NCBI GenBank assembly: GCA_021775475.1
Contig: JAJFHS010000030.1
Span: 51,198 to 115,197, forward strand
Reading direction: 5' to 3'
DNA length: 64,000 bases
DNA from: Hyphomicrobiales bacterium
GTDB lineage: Bacteria > Pseudomonadota > Alphaproteobacteria > Rhizobiales > JAJFHR01
The notes beneath the pieces were generated by a model that was not told where the DNA came from, ran no database searches, and was given only the letters and a program-made list of their open reading frames with translations. The translations under genes and the position numbers were made by a program. Positions 51,923-61,843 of the stretch are shown piece by piece. How positions within the stretch are numbered: position 1 is the stretch's first letter; every line of letters starts with the position of its first letter.

Positions 51923-52372
51923 TTAATCCTCGGCAATATCTTCGAGCCACAGCTCGGGTTTTTCCTCAATAAACTTTTTCATGAGAGCGATACAATCGGC
52001 ATCATTGGCGATGATGACTTCGACACCGCGATCACGCAGAAATTGCGGATTGCCTTCAAAGTTTACATCTTCGCCAATAACAACGCGCTCAATACCAAAC
52101 TGGATGATCGTACCTGAGCACATCATGCACGGGCTCAAGCTGGTATAGAGCGTCATTCCCTTGTAGCTTCTTTGCCGCCCGGCTTTGCGCAGGCAATCCA
52201 TTTCGCCGTGCGCAATCGGGTCACCCTGCTGCACCCTCTGGTTGCGGCCTGAGGCGATCAGCGTGTCTCCCGATGCCAATGCCGCACCAATCGGACACCC
52301 GCCTTCCTCATATCCAGCTTTGGCCTCTTCATAGGCAAGTTTTAAAAATTTAGCGTCAGTGTCGTTGAGCAT
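51923..52372 (-). CDS. Cytosine deaminase, yeast Fcy1 type
   Basis: 149 residues of the zinc CDA superfamily. Zinc motifs HGEMDCL (about 55; His ligand and catalytic Glu) and SLSPCMMCSGTI (two Cys ligands). The stretches GGCPIGAAL, YTSLSPCMMCSGTIIQFGIERVVIGEDVNF and the end MKKFIEEKPELWLEDI follow yeast cytosine deaminase almost segment by segment and differ from TadA and guanine deaminase. Bacteria mostly use the unrelated CodA for this step. Between the ABC permease genes and upp. Confidence 0.88.
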   Translation of the reverse strand: MLNDTDAKFLKLAYEEAKAGYEEGGCPIGAALASGDTLIASGRNQRVQQGDPIAHGEMDCLRKAGRQRSYKGMTLYTSLSPCMMCSGTIIQFGIERVVIGEDVNFEGNPQFLRDRGVEVIIANDADCIALMKKFIEEKPELWLEDIAED

Positions 52373-52422
52373 TTACGGCCTTTCGTTTTTAACTATTTCA
52401 ATCCGGTTTAATCAAAATATCC

Positions 52423-53370
52423 CTAAACCCGCTCACCGCGCCGGTATGGTACCAGCAGGGCTTTGGGGTAGCGTGCGCGTCTGGCCATGATGACCATGGC
52501 GACGATGGACAGGAGATAAGGCAGCATCAGGTAAAACTGATAGGGTAGAATTGAGGCACCGGCAACCTGTTGGGCGCGGACTTGAAAGGCTTCCAGCCCG
52601 GCAAACAGCACGGCACCGAGCAAGGCTTTACCCGGTCGCCATGAGGCAAACACCACCAGAGCAATAGCAATCCAGCCACGGCCATTGATCATACCAAAGA
52701 AAAACGCATCAAAAGCTGACATGGTAATAAAAGCCCCGCCAACCGCCATCAGGCCTGAACCGACAACCACCGCACCGGTACGGATGGCAAGCACGTCAAT
52801 ACCTTGCGCTTCAACCGCCACCGGATTTTCACCGGCCATGCGCACCGCCAGACCAACCGGCGTGCGATAGAGCATATACCAGACGATAGGCACGCACAGC
52901 AGCGCCAGATAGGTCATCGGTGTCTGGGTGAACACAGCCTCGCCGACAATGGGCAATTCTGACAGGCCGGGAATAGGGTAAGTCTGGAACGGGATGATTT
53001 TGGGTGGCGTGGTCGCATCAGGCAACATCATGCGATAGATAAAATAGCTCAAGGATGATGCAAACATTGTCACCCCGATGCCGGTCACATGCTGCGACAG
53101 CCCCAGATAGACCGTGAAAATCGAATGCACCAGACCGAAAGTGCCACCCACCAGAGCTGCAAACATAACCCCGGTCCACAAGTCCCCGCCCTGATAGACC
53201 CACATCCAGCCCGCCATGGCACCGATGGTCATGATGCCTTCAATGCCCAGATTGAGCACACCGGCGCGTTCGCAGATCAGTTCGCCCAGGGTGGCAAATA
53301 TCAGCGGCGATACAATGCGAATGGTGGCCGCCCAAAAACCCGTTGTCAGAAAAATTTCAATCAGATCCAT
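52423..53370 (-). CDS. Nucleoside-type ABC transporter permease, second subunit
   Basis: 315 residues from ATG 53370 (AGGTGG 5 nt upstream; ATG 53373 is adjacent and overlaps the upstream stop). BPD_transp_2 family, about nine helices: FATLGELICERAGVLNLGIEGIMTIGAMAG and GENPVAVEAQGIDVLAIRTGAVVVGSGLMAVGGAF are typical of BmpC/NupQ-type permeases for purine/pyrimidine nucleosides. Pairs with the product of 53370-54419. Confidence 0.92.
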   Translation of the reverse strand: MDLIEIFLTTGFWAATIRIVSPLIFATLGELICERAGVLNLGIEGIMTIGAMAGWMWVYQGGDLWTGVMFAALVGGTFGLVHSIFTVYLGLSQHVTGIGVTMFASSLSYFIYRMMLPDATTPPKIIPFQTYPIPGLSELPIVGEAVFTQTPMTYLALLCVPIVWYMLYRTPVGLAVRMAGENPVAVEAQGIDVLAIRTGAVVVGSGLMAVGGAFITMSAFDAFFFGMINGRGWIAIALVVFASWRPGKALLGAVLFAGLEAFQVRAQQVAGASILPYQFYLMLPYLLSIVAMVIMARRARYPKALLVPYRRGERV

Positions 53371-54419
53371 CATCGCCACCTGATTTTGAACTTGGTCAAC
53401 ATCACCGAGATCAGAACACAAAGAACCGAAACACCGACCAGAACATCGGCAATGTAGGTGGGAATGGCGACAGCACGGCTCATGGCGTCAGCCCCCACAT
53501 AGACTGCCGACAGGAACAGGGCCGCTGGAATGACCGCCAGAGGATGCAACTGCGCCAGCATGGCAACAGCAATGCCGGTGTAGCCAAAGCCGGGAGAGAT
53601 ATCTAATGTGAGATAACCCTTAAGACCGGCAACTTCACTGACACCGGCAAGTCCGGCAAGTCCGCCCGAAATCATGGCAGTGCGGATAATGGTCGAGTTG
53701 ATACGAATACCGGCAAATTCAGCCGCTTTGGCATTGAGACCAACGGCCTTGATTTCATAGCCCCAGACCGTAAACCTCATCATCACCCAGACTAGGAATG
53801 CCGCTGCCAGCGCAAACAACAGCCCCGCATGCAGCCTGCCTTTAGACATCAATAATGGCAACACGCCTTCGTCTATGATTGAGGCTGCCTGAGGCCAGCC
53901 CATCGCCATCGGGTCTTTCCACGGGCCTTCAATGAGAAAGCTCACCAGCAGCAGAATAATAAAGTTCAGCAAAAGCGTTGTTACGACCTCATCCACCTTC
54001 ATGTGGGTTTTGAGCAGAACCGGGATTATCAAAATAAGACCACCGGCCAGTGCGCCCACGATCATCAAAAACGGCACCATCAACAACGCCGGTAACACCA
54101 CCAGTCCGGTGCCAAAATAGGTTGCCGCCAGAGCGCCGCAATAAAGCTGGCCTTCGGCACCGATATTGTAAAACTTGGCACGAAAGGCAATTGCTGCAGC
54201 CAGGCCGGTGAACATCAGCGGGATTGAGCGGGTGATGGTTTCAGTCAAGGCAAAGCGCGATCCTAACGCTCCCTTGAACAATAGAAAGTAGGATTCCAAA
54301 ACCGGCGCGCCGGCCCACACGATCAACACAGAGCACAGAACCAACGCTGCCAGCACAGCGATAATTGGCGCCAGTCCGGCGCGCAAAACCGACACATTTG
54401 CCCGCGGTTCAATTTGCAT
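53370..54419 (-). CDS. Nucleoside-type ABC transporter permease, first subunit
   Basis: 349 residues, BPD_transp_2 family, about eight to ten helices (TRSIPLMFTGLAAAIAFRAKFYNIGAEGQL, VDEVVTTLLLNFIILLLVSFLIEGP, VGLNAKAAEFAGIRINSTIIRTAMISGGLAGLAG). The FYNIGAEGQL and EVVTTLLLN motifs are diagnostic for the NupP/BmpB-like subunit. The start overlaps the ATPase gene end by 11 nt and the stop overlaps the next permease start, a tightly coupled operon. Confidence 0.93.
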   Translation of the reverse strand: MQIEPRANVSVLRAGLAPIIAVLAALVLCSVLIVWAGAPVLESYFLLFKGALGSRFALTETITRSIPLMFTGLAAAIAFRAKFYNIGAEGQLYCGALAATYFGTGLVVLPALLMVPFLMIVGALAGGLILIIPVLLKTHMKVDEVVTTLLLNFIILLLVSFLIEGPWKDPMAMGWPQAASIIDEGVLPLLMSKGRLHAGLLFALAAAFLVWVMMRFTVWGYEIKAVGLNAKAAEFAGIRINSTIIRTAMISGGLAGLAGVSEVAGLKGYLTLDISPGFGYTGIAVAMLAQLHPLAVIPAALFLSAVYVGADAMSRAVAIPTYIADVLVGVSVLCVLISVMLTKFKIRWR

Positions 54420-55944
54420 AGGCCGCCTCCTGACCAGTCTCAGGCCTGTGTCCGGCCATCATCAGGCCAATTTCCTGTACAGTTTTTTGCTTGGGCACAA
54501 ACGGCGCACTGAGTTCGCCATGATACATCACCACAAGTTTGTCACATAAAGACATCAGTTCATCGAGATCTTCTGAAATCAGCAAAATTCCAGCCCCGCG
54601 CTGACGCGCCGCCAAAAGCTGGGTTTGCACATAAGCTATGGCACCCTCATCGAGCCCACGCACCGGCTGGTTGGCCAGAATAAAAGAAGGGTCAGAGGAC
54701 AAAGCGCGCGCTAATATAAGTTTTTGCATATTGCCGCCGGACAAAAGCTTGGTCTGCTGCAACGGTCCCTCGCACCTGACATCATATTGTTCGATCAGCT
54801 GTTCAGTCCGTTTTAGAGCATCAGGCTTTTTGATCCAAAAGCGGCCATGGGATATTTCAGACGATTTCAAGGTCTCGCTAATCAGGTTTTCCCACACCGC
54901 CATTTCACCGACTACGCCTGATGCATGGCGATCTTCAGGTATACGTCCAACGCCCAATGAGACCATGAGATTGGGGGTAACCTCGCCCAAGGCCTCGCCA
55001 TGCAATTCCACCGTTCCTGATGCCGGCCGGGTTAATCCTGACAGCAGCGAAGCCAGAGCTGATTGGCCATTGCCAGCCACTCCGGCAACGCCGACAATTT
55101 CATGGGCGCAAACTTCAAGGTCAATATTGTTCAACAATGGCGTTGGTGTATTTCCTGAAACACTCACCCCGGAAAGCTGCAACACCACCGCCCCTGCGGC
55201 AGCTGCTTCCAGTCTGGGCCGTGTGACTTTATGCCCAACCATCATTTCAGCCAGCATAGCCCTATCGGCATCCACGGTTTTAACGATACCGGTAATTGCC
55301 CCGCGCCGCAGCACTGCCACCCGGTTGCTGATCGCCAGAATTTCATTGAGTTTATGCGAGATAAAAATGACGCCCAAACCTTTGTCGGTCAGTTTTTTGA
55401 GCGTGGCAAACAAGCCTTCAGTTTCCTGCGGGGTTAAAACAGCGGTAGGTTCATCGAGGATGAGAACGCGGGCATCGCGGTATAGAACCTTGAGAATTTC
55501 AACGCGCTGACGCTCACCCACCGAAAGCTCACCAACCAGAATGTCCGGCTTGACGGCAAGACCAAATTCCTCTGCCATTTTTTCAAGTTTGGCCCGCGCG
55601 CCCGACAGGTCCTGACGCCAGGCAAAAAGATTTTCCGTACCTAAAATTATATTGTCGAGAACGCTGAGATTATCGGCCAGGGTAAAATGTTGATGCACCA
55701 TGCCGACACCGGCCTTGATGGCAGCCTCGGTCGACCCCGGTGGCAACAATTCACCGTCAATCGAAATCGACCCCTTGTCAGCGGTATAATGGCCGAACAG
55801 GATGTTCATTAATGTGGTTTTGCCGGCACCGTTTTCACCCAGCAATGCCAGTATTTCACCAGCATCCAGCGACAGCGAAATGTTATCGTTGGCAACCAGA
55901 GAGCCAAAGCTCTTGGTAATATTCTTTATTTCAAGTATCGACAT
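54409..55944 (-). CDS. Nucleoside-type ABC transporter ATP-binding protein (two NBDs)
   Basis: 511 residues with two ABC domains. First: Walker [13 protein letters not shown], signature LSVGERQRVEILK, Walker B VLILDEPTAVLTPQE. Second: degenerate Walker A GVAGNGQSALAS, signature LSGGNMQKLILARAL, and ILANQPVRGLDEGA in place of the usual DEPT, as is normal in the BmpA-linked class. This is the sugar-importer-like ATPase used by BMP-type nucleoside transporters (NupO/BmpB). Confidence 0.93.
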   Translation of the reverse strand: MSILEIKNITKSFGSLVANDNISLSLDAGEILALLGENGAGKTTLMNILFGHYTADKGSISIDGELLPPGSTEAAIKAGVGMVHQHFTLADNLSVLDNIILGTENLFAWRQDLSGARAKLEKMAEEFGLAVKPDILVGELSVGERQRVEILKVLYRDARVLILDEPTAVLTPQETEGLFATLKKLTDKGLGVIFISHKLNEILAISNRVAVLRRGAITGIVKTVDADRAMLAEMMVGHKVTRPRLEAAAAGAVVLQLSGVSVSGNTPTPLLNNIDLEVCAHEIVGVAGVAGNGQSALASLLSGLTRPASGTVELHGEALGEVTPNLMVSLGVGRIPEDRHASGVVGEMAVWENLISETLKSSEISHGRFWIKKPDALKRTEQLIEQYDVRCEGPLQQTKLLSGGNMQKLILARALSSDPSFILANQPVRGLDEGAIAYVQTQLLAARQRGAGILLISEDLDELMSLCDKLVVMYHGELSAPFVPKQKTVQEIGLMMAGHRPETGQEAAYAN

Positions 55945-55954
55945 CAGGTGATGC

Positions 55955-55982
55955 GATGGTGCAGGTCAAGACCTGCACCATC
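55955..55982. terminator. Perfect 13-bp hairpin after the BMP gene
   Basis: GATGGTGCAGGTC (55955-55967) and GACCTGCACCATC (55970-55982) are exact complements separated by AA. It lies between the solute-binding protein stop (55989) and the ATPase start (55944), without a U-run. Probably an mRNA stabiliser or partial attenuator that raises the binding protein over the membrane parts. Confidence 0.6.
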
Positions 55983-55988
55983 TAATAA

Positions 55989-56996
55989 TTAATAGGATGA
56001 TTTGGGTTCGTTATCATTAATTTCGACAACATATTTCCCTGACAGAATATCCGCCTGCAGTGCCGCTACCTTGGCTTTGGCTTCGGCTGGAATGCGGTCT
56101 TCAAACTCATAATAAGGAGACAGGCTGGCACCGCCCTTTTGCATCATGGTCCATTCTTTATAATCTGCAGCCTGGAATTTTCCAGCCTTGACTTGAGAAA
56201 TAGCGTTGTTGATAGCACTTTCCATGTGCCACAAGGCCGAGGCGACAACCACATCTTTGCCGTTTTCTTCCTTGTTCATGTCATTGACGTTGCCAAAGGC
56301 CAAAATACCCTTGTCACGAGCAGCATCAACCACACCGGCACGCTCAGCATACATCATGTCCACCCCGGTTTCGATCTGGGCAAACGCTGCTTCCTTGGCT
56401 TTTGGCGGATCATACCACGAGCCGATAAAGTTGACTTTATACTGGATCGACGGGTCGACCGAACGCGCACCATTGATAAATGCGTTAAACAGGCGGTTGA
56501 CTTCGCCGATGGGATAGCCGCCAACCATGCCGATTTTTTTGGTTTTGGTCATCGAACCGGCAAGAATACCCATAAGATAACAGGGCTCGTGAATGAAGTT
56601 GTCGAAAACTGAAAAGTTGGAGCCATGCGGCTTGAAGGGATCGCCCATGAGGAAGGCGACATTCTTATACTCATCGGCCACTTTTCTGGCTTCCTTTGAG
56701 ATGCCAAAGGCCTCACCAACAATCAGTTTAACGCCACTTTCAGCGTATTCGCGCAGCACTCTGATATAATCGGTGTTGGCGACTTTTTCTGAAAATACAT
56801 ATTCAATATCACCTGCATCACGCGCCTTGACCAGCGCCTGATGCAGGCGTGCATCCCATTTTTGCTGAATCGGCTGGGTGTAAATTCCGGCAACTTTAAT
56901 CTTCTCGGCACCCCAAGCATTTGAGCCCAGCAACATTGAACCCAGACCTGCACCAATTAATGTGGTGGCGGTCCGGCGTGAAATTCTATTTGTCAT
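55989..56996 (-). CDS. BMP-family nucleoside-binding ABC transporter protein
   Basis: 335 residues from ATG 56996, with GGAGGG 7 nt upstream. The N-terminus ISRRTATTLIGAGLGSML looks like a twin-arginine or lipid-free Sec signal, cleaved near NAWGA. BMP/Med family: KVAGIYTQPIQQKWDARLHQAL, GDIEYVFSEKVANTDYIRVLREYAESG, VAFLMGDPFKPHGSNFSVFDNFIHEPCYLMGILAG, KIGMVGGYPIGEVNRLFNAFINGA. Such proteins bind purine or pyrimidine nucleosides. First gene of the operon ending in upp; a RutR-type palindrome lies about 180 bp upstream. Confidence 0.93.
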   Translation of the reverse strand: MTNRISRRTATTLIGAGLGSMLLGSNAWGAEKIKVAGIYTQPIQQKWDARLHQALVKARDAGDIEYVFSEKVANTDYIRVLREYAESGVKLIVGEAFGISKEARKVADEYKNVAFLMGDPFKPHGSNFSVFDNFIHEPCYLMGILAGSMTKTKKIGMVGGYPIGEVNRLFNAFINGARSVDPSIQYKVNFIGSWYDPPKAKEAAFAQIETGVDMMYAERAGVVDAARDKGILAFGNVNDMNKEENGKDVVVASALWHMESAINNAISQVKAGKFQAADYKEWTMMQKGGASLSPYYEFEDRIPAEAKAKVAALQADILSGKYVVEINDNEPKSSY

Positions 56997-57317
56997 GTGA
57001 TTCCCTCCTGGATTTGCTTCTTCGTCATAATTTGAATAGTTACGAGGTGTCATTCGGATAATTCTGCATCCGGACACAAAAATAATCCCTGCATTTCTCT
57101 GCAACGGACTGTACAGCTAGTTTTCCCTATAGTACCAGCCCAATTCTGAGTAATTTCCCCAGTTGTGTGTATTTTTTGATCATTTGATCAAATTTAAGGT
57201 ATTTCATACCGGCGATTTGGTCAACCGGTCATTTTGGGCTTATTTTGACAACAACGCCTAGGCGACTCTTGACCTGTGCCGCTATAGTTGGGATGGGTAA
57301 ATTCAGGAAAGTAATTT
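56997..57317. other. Divergent gap between the BMP operon and ppc
   Basis: 321 bp without a credible gene. It holds the BMP leader, the perfect RutR-type palindrome at 57175-57192 and the ppc leader (AGGAAAG 7 nt before its ATG). Confidence 0.6.
57175..57192. promoter_or_regulatory. RutR-type operator, perfect palindrome
   Basis: TTTGATCATTTGATCAAA: perfect 8-bp half-sites around TT. It is 179 bp from the BMP start and 126 bp from the ppc start, so the BMP/deaminase/upp operon is the more likely target, with a long leader. Confidence 0.8.
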
Positions 57318-60107
57318 ATGACCAAAGCGGAAACACAAAAAACCGCCACAGCAACGCTTGCCGATAGCGACAAGGATATGCCCCTGCGCGATGATATTCG
57401 CCTGCTTGGCCGCATATTGGGCGATGCTGTGCGCGAGCAGGAAGGTGATGAAATTTTCGCTATTGTTGAAAACATTCGTCAGACTTCTATTCGCTTTCAT
57501 CGCGAAGATGATGAAGAACCGGCGCGGCGCGAACTTGAAGCTATTCTCAATTCACTCAGTCCCGAACAGACTGTGCAAATCCTGCGCGCCTTCAGCTATT
57601 TTTCCCATCTGGCAAATCTGGCCGAAGACCAACACCGTATCCGCCGCACCCGCGCCCACGCCATGGCTGGATCGGCACCCCGCGCAGGCACCATGGAAAA
57701 AGCGCTTCTGCAAGCCAGGAAAGAGGGATTTACAGCGACGCAATTGCAGGAGTTTTTTAGCACCGCCCTGATTTCCCCGGTGTTGACCGCCCACCCCACT
57801 GAAGTCCGACGCAAAAGCATCATGAAGCGCGAAATGGAAATTTCCAAAATACTGGCCAAGCGCGATCATTCCAAATGGACACCGGAAGAACGCCATCAAA
57901 GTGATGCGGATATTACCCGCGCGGTGCTGACCTTGTGGCAGACAAATCTGCTGCGCCAGACCAAGCTTGATGTGATGGATGAAGTATCCAACGGCTTGTC
58001 CTATTATGATTATACTTTTCTGACCGAACTCCCCCGGTTTTATGCGTCCCTTGAAGACAAGTTGAATGAAGACTTTCCCGACGATGAGCCAGTTGAAGTT
58101 GCATCCTTCTTACGCATCGGTGGCTGGATTGGTTCTGATCGCGATGGCAACCCATTTGTCACCGCTGAAACCTTGGAAAAAACCGTCAAAAAGCAAAGCG
58201 CACGCGCGCTTGCCTTTTATCTCAATGAACTCCATGAGCTAGGCGGCGAATTGTCTCTGTCCACGCGCATTGTCAAGGCGTCTGAAGCTCTGCTCAAACT
58301 GGCAAAACTCTCTCCCGACACCTCCCCGCACCGCAAGGAAGAACCCTACCGGCTGGCCATTTCCGGCATTTATTCCCGCATGGCGGCGAGCTTGCGTAAT
58401 CTTGACGATGTAACGTCATCGCGAGCGCCCGTTGGTGAGAGCACCGCCTATGAAACTCCTGAACAGTTCAGAGCCGATCTTGACATTATTCATCATAGCT
58501 TACGTGAAAACGGCTCATCCATTCTCGCCGATGGACGTCTGCGCCAATTACGCCGTGCAGTGGACTGTTTTGGCTTTCATCTGGCCAGCCTCGATCTGCG
58601 TCAGGGCTCGGACACTCATGAGGCCTGCATTGCTGAATTGTTCGAAGCAGTAAAACCGGGAACAGACTACGCAGCCCTCAATGAAGAAGACAGAATAACA
58701 CTGCTGGTGAAAGAACTCAAAACCGCCCGCCCGCTGGTCCGGCCCTTCTGGACCTACAGTGCTGAGACCATGAGCGAGCTTGATATTCTGACGACGGCAG
58801 CGCGCATTCACAAGCTCTATGGTCATCGGGCAATTACCACCTGCATTGTCTCCAACACCCAATCGGTTTCCGACCTGCTGGAAATTTGCGTACTTCTTAA
58901 GCAAGCCGGCATTGTGACACCTGAAGGCACCAGCCATATTCATATTGTCCCGTTGTTTGAAACCATCCCTGATTTGCGCATATGCACACAGATCATGGAC
59001 CGGTTGCTATCCATTCCCGAGTATCGAAAACTAATCGACAGTTGCCACACCACCCAGGAAGTCATGCTGGGATATTCCGACAGCAACAAGGACGGTGGTT
59101 TCGTTACTTCAGGCTGGGAATTGTACAAGGCTGAAATCGGCCTGATAGAAGTGATGCAGCGCCATCAAGTCAGGCTACGCCTGTTTCATGGTCGCGGCGG
59201 CAGTGTCGGTCGCGGTGGCGGCCCCAGCTATGACGCCATCATGGCCCAGCCTGTCGGTGCCGTTAACGGTCAGATACGCGTGACCGAACAGGGCGAGATT
59301 ATATCGAGTAAATATTCCAACCCGGCCGTCGGCAGGCGTAATCTGGAAATTTTAGCGTCAGCCACACTGGAAGCAACATTATTCAAATCCGGCGAGCAAA
59401 CACCGCCTGATGAATATCTCGAATCCATGGAAGAAATTTCCGCCCACGCGTATAAAGCCTATCGCTCACTGGTCTATGAAACAGACGGGTTTGAAGATTA
59501 TTTCTGGGGCTCCACTGTTATTAATGAAATCGCCACCTTGAACATCGGCTCGCGCCCGGCTTCGCGCAAAAAAACTCGGCGGATTGAAGACCTGCGCGCC
59601 ATTCCCTGGGTATTCAGCTGGGCCCAGTGCCGCTTGATGCTACCGGGCTGGTACGGCTTTGGCTCAGCCATAGAAAAGTGGCTGGAGGATCACCCTGATA
59701 AAGGCCTGCCGTTTTTGCAGGAGCTGTATCAGCGCTGGCCATTTTTCCGCACCCAACTCTCCAACATGGACATGGTGCTGGCCAAAAGCAGCATCGCCAT
59801 TGCCTCGCGCTATGCAGCACTGGTTGAAGACGAAGCCTTGCGCAAGAAAATATTCAGGCGCATAGCTCAGGAGCGCCGGTTGACCATCACAACTTTGTTG
59901 AACATTATGCAGCAAAAAACCCTGCTCGAAAACAATGCCCTGCTGGAGCGCTCAATCCGCAATCGTTTCCCCTATCTCGACCCCCTCAACCACTTGCAGG
60001 TCAATCTGATGAAGCACTACCGCACCAACCCGGCAAATGCCAAGATTCTGACCGGCATACAACTGACAATAAACGGTATTTCTGCGGGCCTGCGTAACAG
60101 CGGCTGA
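57318..60107 (+). CDS. ppc: Phosphoenolpyruvate carboxylase
   Basis: 929 residues, full length. Catalytic His in [13 protein letters not shown] (about 155), [31 protein letters not shown] (about 590), [14 protein letters not shown] (about 624) and [20 protein letters not shown]. It carboxylates PEP to oxaloacetate for anaplerosis. The C-terminus reads LRNSG; most bacterial enzymes end in RNTG, which closes the active site, so this is a conservative change. A strongly acidic N-terminus ([14 protein letters not shown]) is normal for the family. Monocistronic. Confidence 0.98.
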   Translation: MTKAETQKTATATLADSDKDMPLRDDIRLLGRILGDAVREQEGDEIFAIVENIRQTSIRFHREDDEEPARRELEAILNSLSPEQTVQILRAFSYFSHLANLAEDQHRIRRTRAHAMAGSAPRAGTMEKALLQARKEGFTATQLQEFFSTALISPVLTAHPTEVRRKSIMKREMEISKILAKRDHSKWTPEERHQSDADITRAVLTLWQTNLLRQTKLDVMDEVSNGLSYYDYTFLTELPRFYASLEDKLNEDFPDDEPVEVASFLRIGGWIGSDRDGNPFVTAETLEKTVKKQSARALAFYLNELHELGGELSLSTRIVKASEALLKLAKLSPDTSPHRKEEPYRLAISGIYSRMAASLRNLDDVTSSRAPVGESTAYETPEQFRADLDIIHHSLRENGSSILADGRLRQLRRAVDCFGFHLASLDLRQGSDTHEACIAELFEAVKPGTDYAALNEEDRITLLVKELKTARPLVRPFWTYSAETMSELDILTTAARIHKLYGHRAITTCIVSNTQSVSDLLEICVLLKQAGIVTPEGTSHIHIVPLFETIPDLRICTQIMDRLLSIPEYRKLIDSCHTTQEVMLGYSDSNKDGGFVTSGWELYKAEIGLIEVMQRHQVRLRLFHGRGGSVGRGGGPSYDAIMAQPVGAVNGQIRVTEQGEIISSKYSNPAVGRRNLEILASATLEATLFKSGEQTPPDEYLESMEEISAHAYKAYRSLVYETDGFEDYFWGSTVINEIATLNIGSRPASRKKTRRIEDLRAIPWVFSWAQCRLMLPGWYGFGSAIEKWLEDHPDKGLPFLQELYQRWPFFRTQLSNMDMVLAKSSIAIASRYAALVEDEALRKKIFRRIAQERRLTITTLLNIMQQKTLLENNALLERSIRNRFPYLDPLNHLQVNLMKHYRTNPANAKILTGIQLTINGISAGLRNSG

Positions 60108-60144
60108 TGATTGTTCACCTCGACACCTTAAGGCACATCCGGCA

Positions 60145-61074
60145 ATGCAATCGCTTATTTCCATCTCTGATTTGTCAAAAACCTATGCCTCGGGATTTGT
60201 CGCACTAAAAAACGTCAATCTCGACATTCGCAAGGGTGAGATACTGGCATTGCTCGGCCCCAATGGTGCGGGTAAGACCACGTTAATCAGCATTATCTGC
60301 GGCCTCGTCAATCCGACATCAGGCACAGTGCGTGTTGATGGTCATGACATTATCAAGGACTTTCGCAAAACCCGGGCAATGATCGGCCTGGTGCCGCAGG
60401 AACTGACCACGGAGGTATTTGCTTCGGTCTTTACCACCATGGTCTACTCACGCGGCCTATTTGGCAAAAAACCCAGCCCGCAATATATCGAAAAAATTCT
60501 GCGCGCGCTGTCGTTGTGGGACAAGAAAGACAGTCCCATCAATGAATTGTCCGGCGGCATGAAACGACGGGTGCTGATCGGCAAGGCGCTGGCGCATGAG
60601 CCGAAAATTCTCTTTCTTGACGAACCCACAGCCGGTGTCGATGTGGAGTTGCGAAAAGACATGTGGACACTGATCCGGCAGTTGCAAACTGACGGCGTCA
60701 CTATAATTTTGACCACCCATTACATCGAAGAAGCCGAAGAAATTGCCGACAGGGTCGGGATTATCAATCATGGTGAAATTATTGTAATAGAAGAAACATC
60801 GGAATTGATGCGCAAACTCGGCAAAAAGCAGCTGATATTGGAATTACACAAAAAACTGGAAAGTCTGCCAGCAGATTTTGACATTCCCAATCTGGAAGCT
60901 TCAGCCGATGGCATGCAATTGATCTACACCTATGACATTCACATGGATCGCACCGGTATTACCGCTTTATTGAGCCGATTGAGTGAAAAAGGTATCCGGT
61001 TTCGCGACCTCGACACCAAGCAGAGCTCTCTGGAAGATATTTTCGTTACGCTGGTAGGCAATAATCAGTCATGA
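60145..61074 (+). CDS. ABC-2 type exporter ATP-binding protein
   Basis: 309 residues. Walker [13 protein letters not shown] (about 38), signature [15 protein letters not shown], Walker [19 protein letters not shown]-loop [10 protein letters not shown]. DrrA/YadG-like C-terminal extension of about 90 residues. Overlaps the permease gene as ATGA, a two-gene exporter operon of the YadG/YadH kind. Cargo (lipid, drug or polysaccharide) unknown. Confidence 0.93.
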   Translation: MQSLISISDLSKTYASGFVALKNVNLDIRKGEILALLGPNGAGKTTLISIICGLVNPTSGTVRVDGHDIIKDFRKTRAMIGLVPQELTTEVFASVFTTMVYSRGLFGKKPSPQYIEKILRALSLWDKKDSPINELSGGMKRRVLIGKALAHEPKILFLDEPTAGVDVELRKDMWTLIRQLQTDGVTIILTTHYIEEAEEIADRVGIINHGEIIVIEETSELMRKLGKKQLILELHKKLESLPADFDIPNLEASADGMQLIYTYDIHMDRTGITALLSRLSEKGIRFRDLDTKQSSLEDIFVTLVGNNQS

Positions 61075-61832
61075 ATTTTCAAGCCATAAAGGTCATCTAT
61101 CAGTTTGAAATGTTGCGGATGTGGCGCACGCTTTTTCAAAGCGTATTTTCCCCCATTCTATCAACATCGCTTTATTTTATTGTTTTTGGCGCCGCCATCG
61201 GCTCGCGCATCCAGAGTATTGACGGCATTGCCTATGCTGCGTTCATTGTGCCCGGGCTGATCATGTTGATGCTGCTGACACAAAGTGTCACCAATGCAGC
61301 TTTTGGTATCTTCTTTCCCAAATTCACTGGGGCAATCTATGAAGTGCTGTCAGCACCACTTTCGTTTTTTGAAATTGTGCTGGGCTATGTGGGAGCGGCG
61401 GCAACAAAATCCATCCTGCTCGGAGTGGTCATTCTGACAACCGCGCGTCTTTTTGTATCCTTTGAAATTGCGCACCCAATGTGGATGATAGTGTTTTTGG
61501 TTTTAACCGGCATAACCTTCAGTTTGTTTGGTTTCCTCATTGGCATCTGGGCCGATAATTTCGAAAAACTGCAACTGGTGCCGCTATTGGTAATCACCCC
61601 CTTGACCTTTCTTGGCGGCAGCTTTTATTCCATCAACATGCTGCCCCCCTTCTGGCAGACCGTGACCCTGTTTAATCCCGTGCTATATCTGGTGAGCGGG
61701 TTTCGCTGGAGTTTTTACGAGGTTGCTGATGTCAGCGTTGGCATTAGCTTGAGCGTGATTTTTCTTTTTCTCTGCCTTTGCCTGTTTGGCGTATGGTGGG
61801 TGTTTAAAACCGGCTATAAAATTAAAACCTGA
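61071..61832 (+). CDS. ABC-2 type exporter permease
   Basis: 253 residues, six helices, ABC2_membrane family. N-terminal amphipathic helix [25 protein letters not shown], the conserved [22 protein letters not shown] segment and [24 protein letters not shown] near the end. YadH/NodJ-like; acts with the ATPase encoded at 60145. Start overlaps the ATPase stop by 4 nt. Confidence 0.93.
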   Translation: MNFQAIKVIYQFEMLRMWRTLFQSVFSPILSTSLYFIVFGAAIGSRIQSIDGIAYAAFIVPGLIMLMLLTQSVTNAAFGIFFPKFTGAIYEVLSAPLSFFEIVLGYVGAAATKSILLGVVILTTARLFVSFEIAHPMWMIVFLVLTGITFSLFGFLIGIWADNFEKLQLVPLLVITPLTFLGGSFYSINMLPPFWQTVTLFNPVLYLVSGFRWSFYEVADVSVGISLSVIFLFLCLCLFGVWWVFKTGYKIKT

Positions 61833-61843
61833 CAATAAAAATT

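Noticed and set aside
54638..55510. 290-residue plus-strand ORF opposite the two-domain ATPase
   Set aside because: Antisense shadow; Ser/Pro/Arg-rich composition, while the other strand carries complete ABC motifs.
57240..57290. Sigma-70 promoter for ppc from TTGACA and TATAGT
   Set aside because: The elements are about 32 bp apart, too far for a functional pair.
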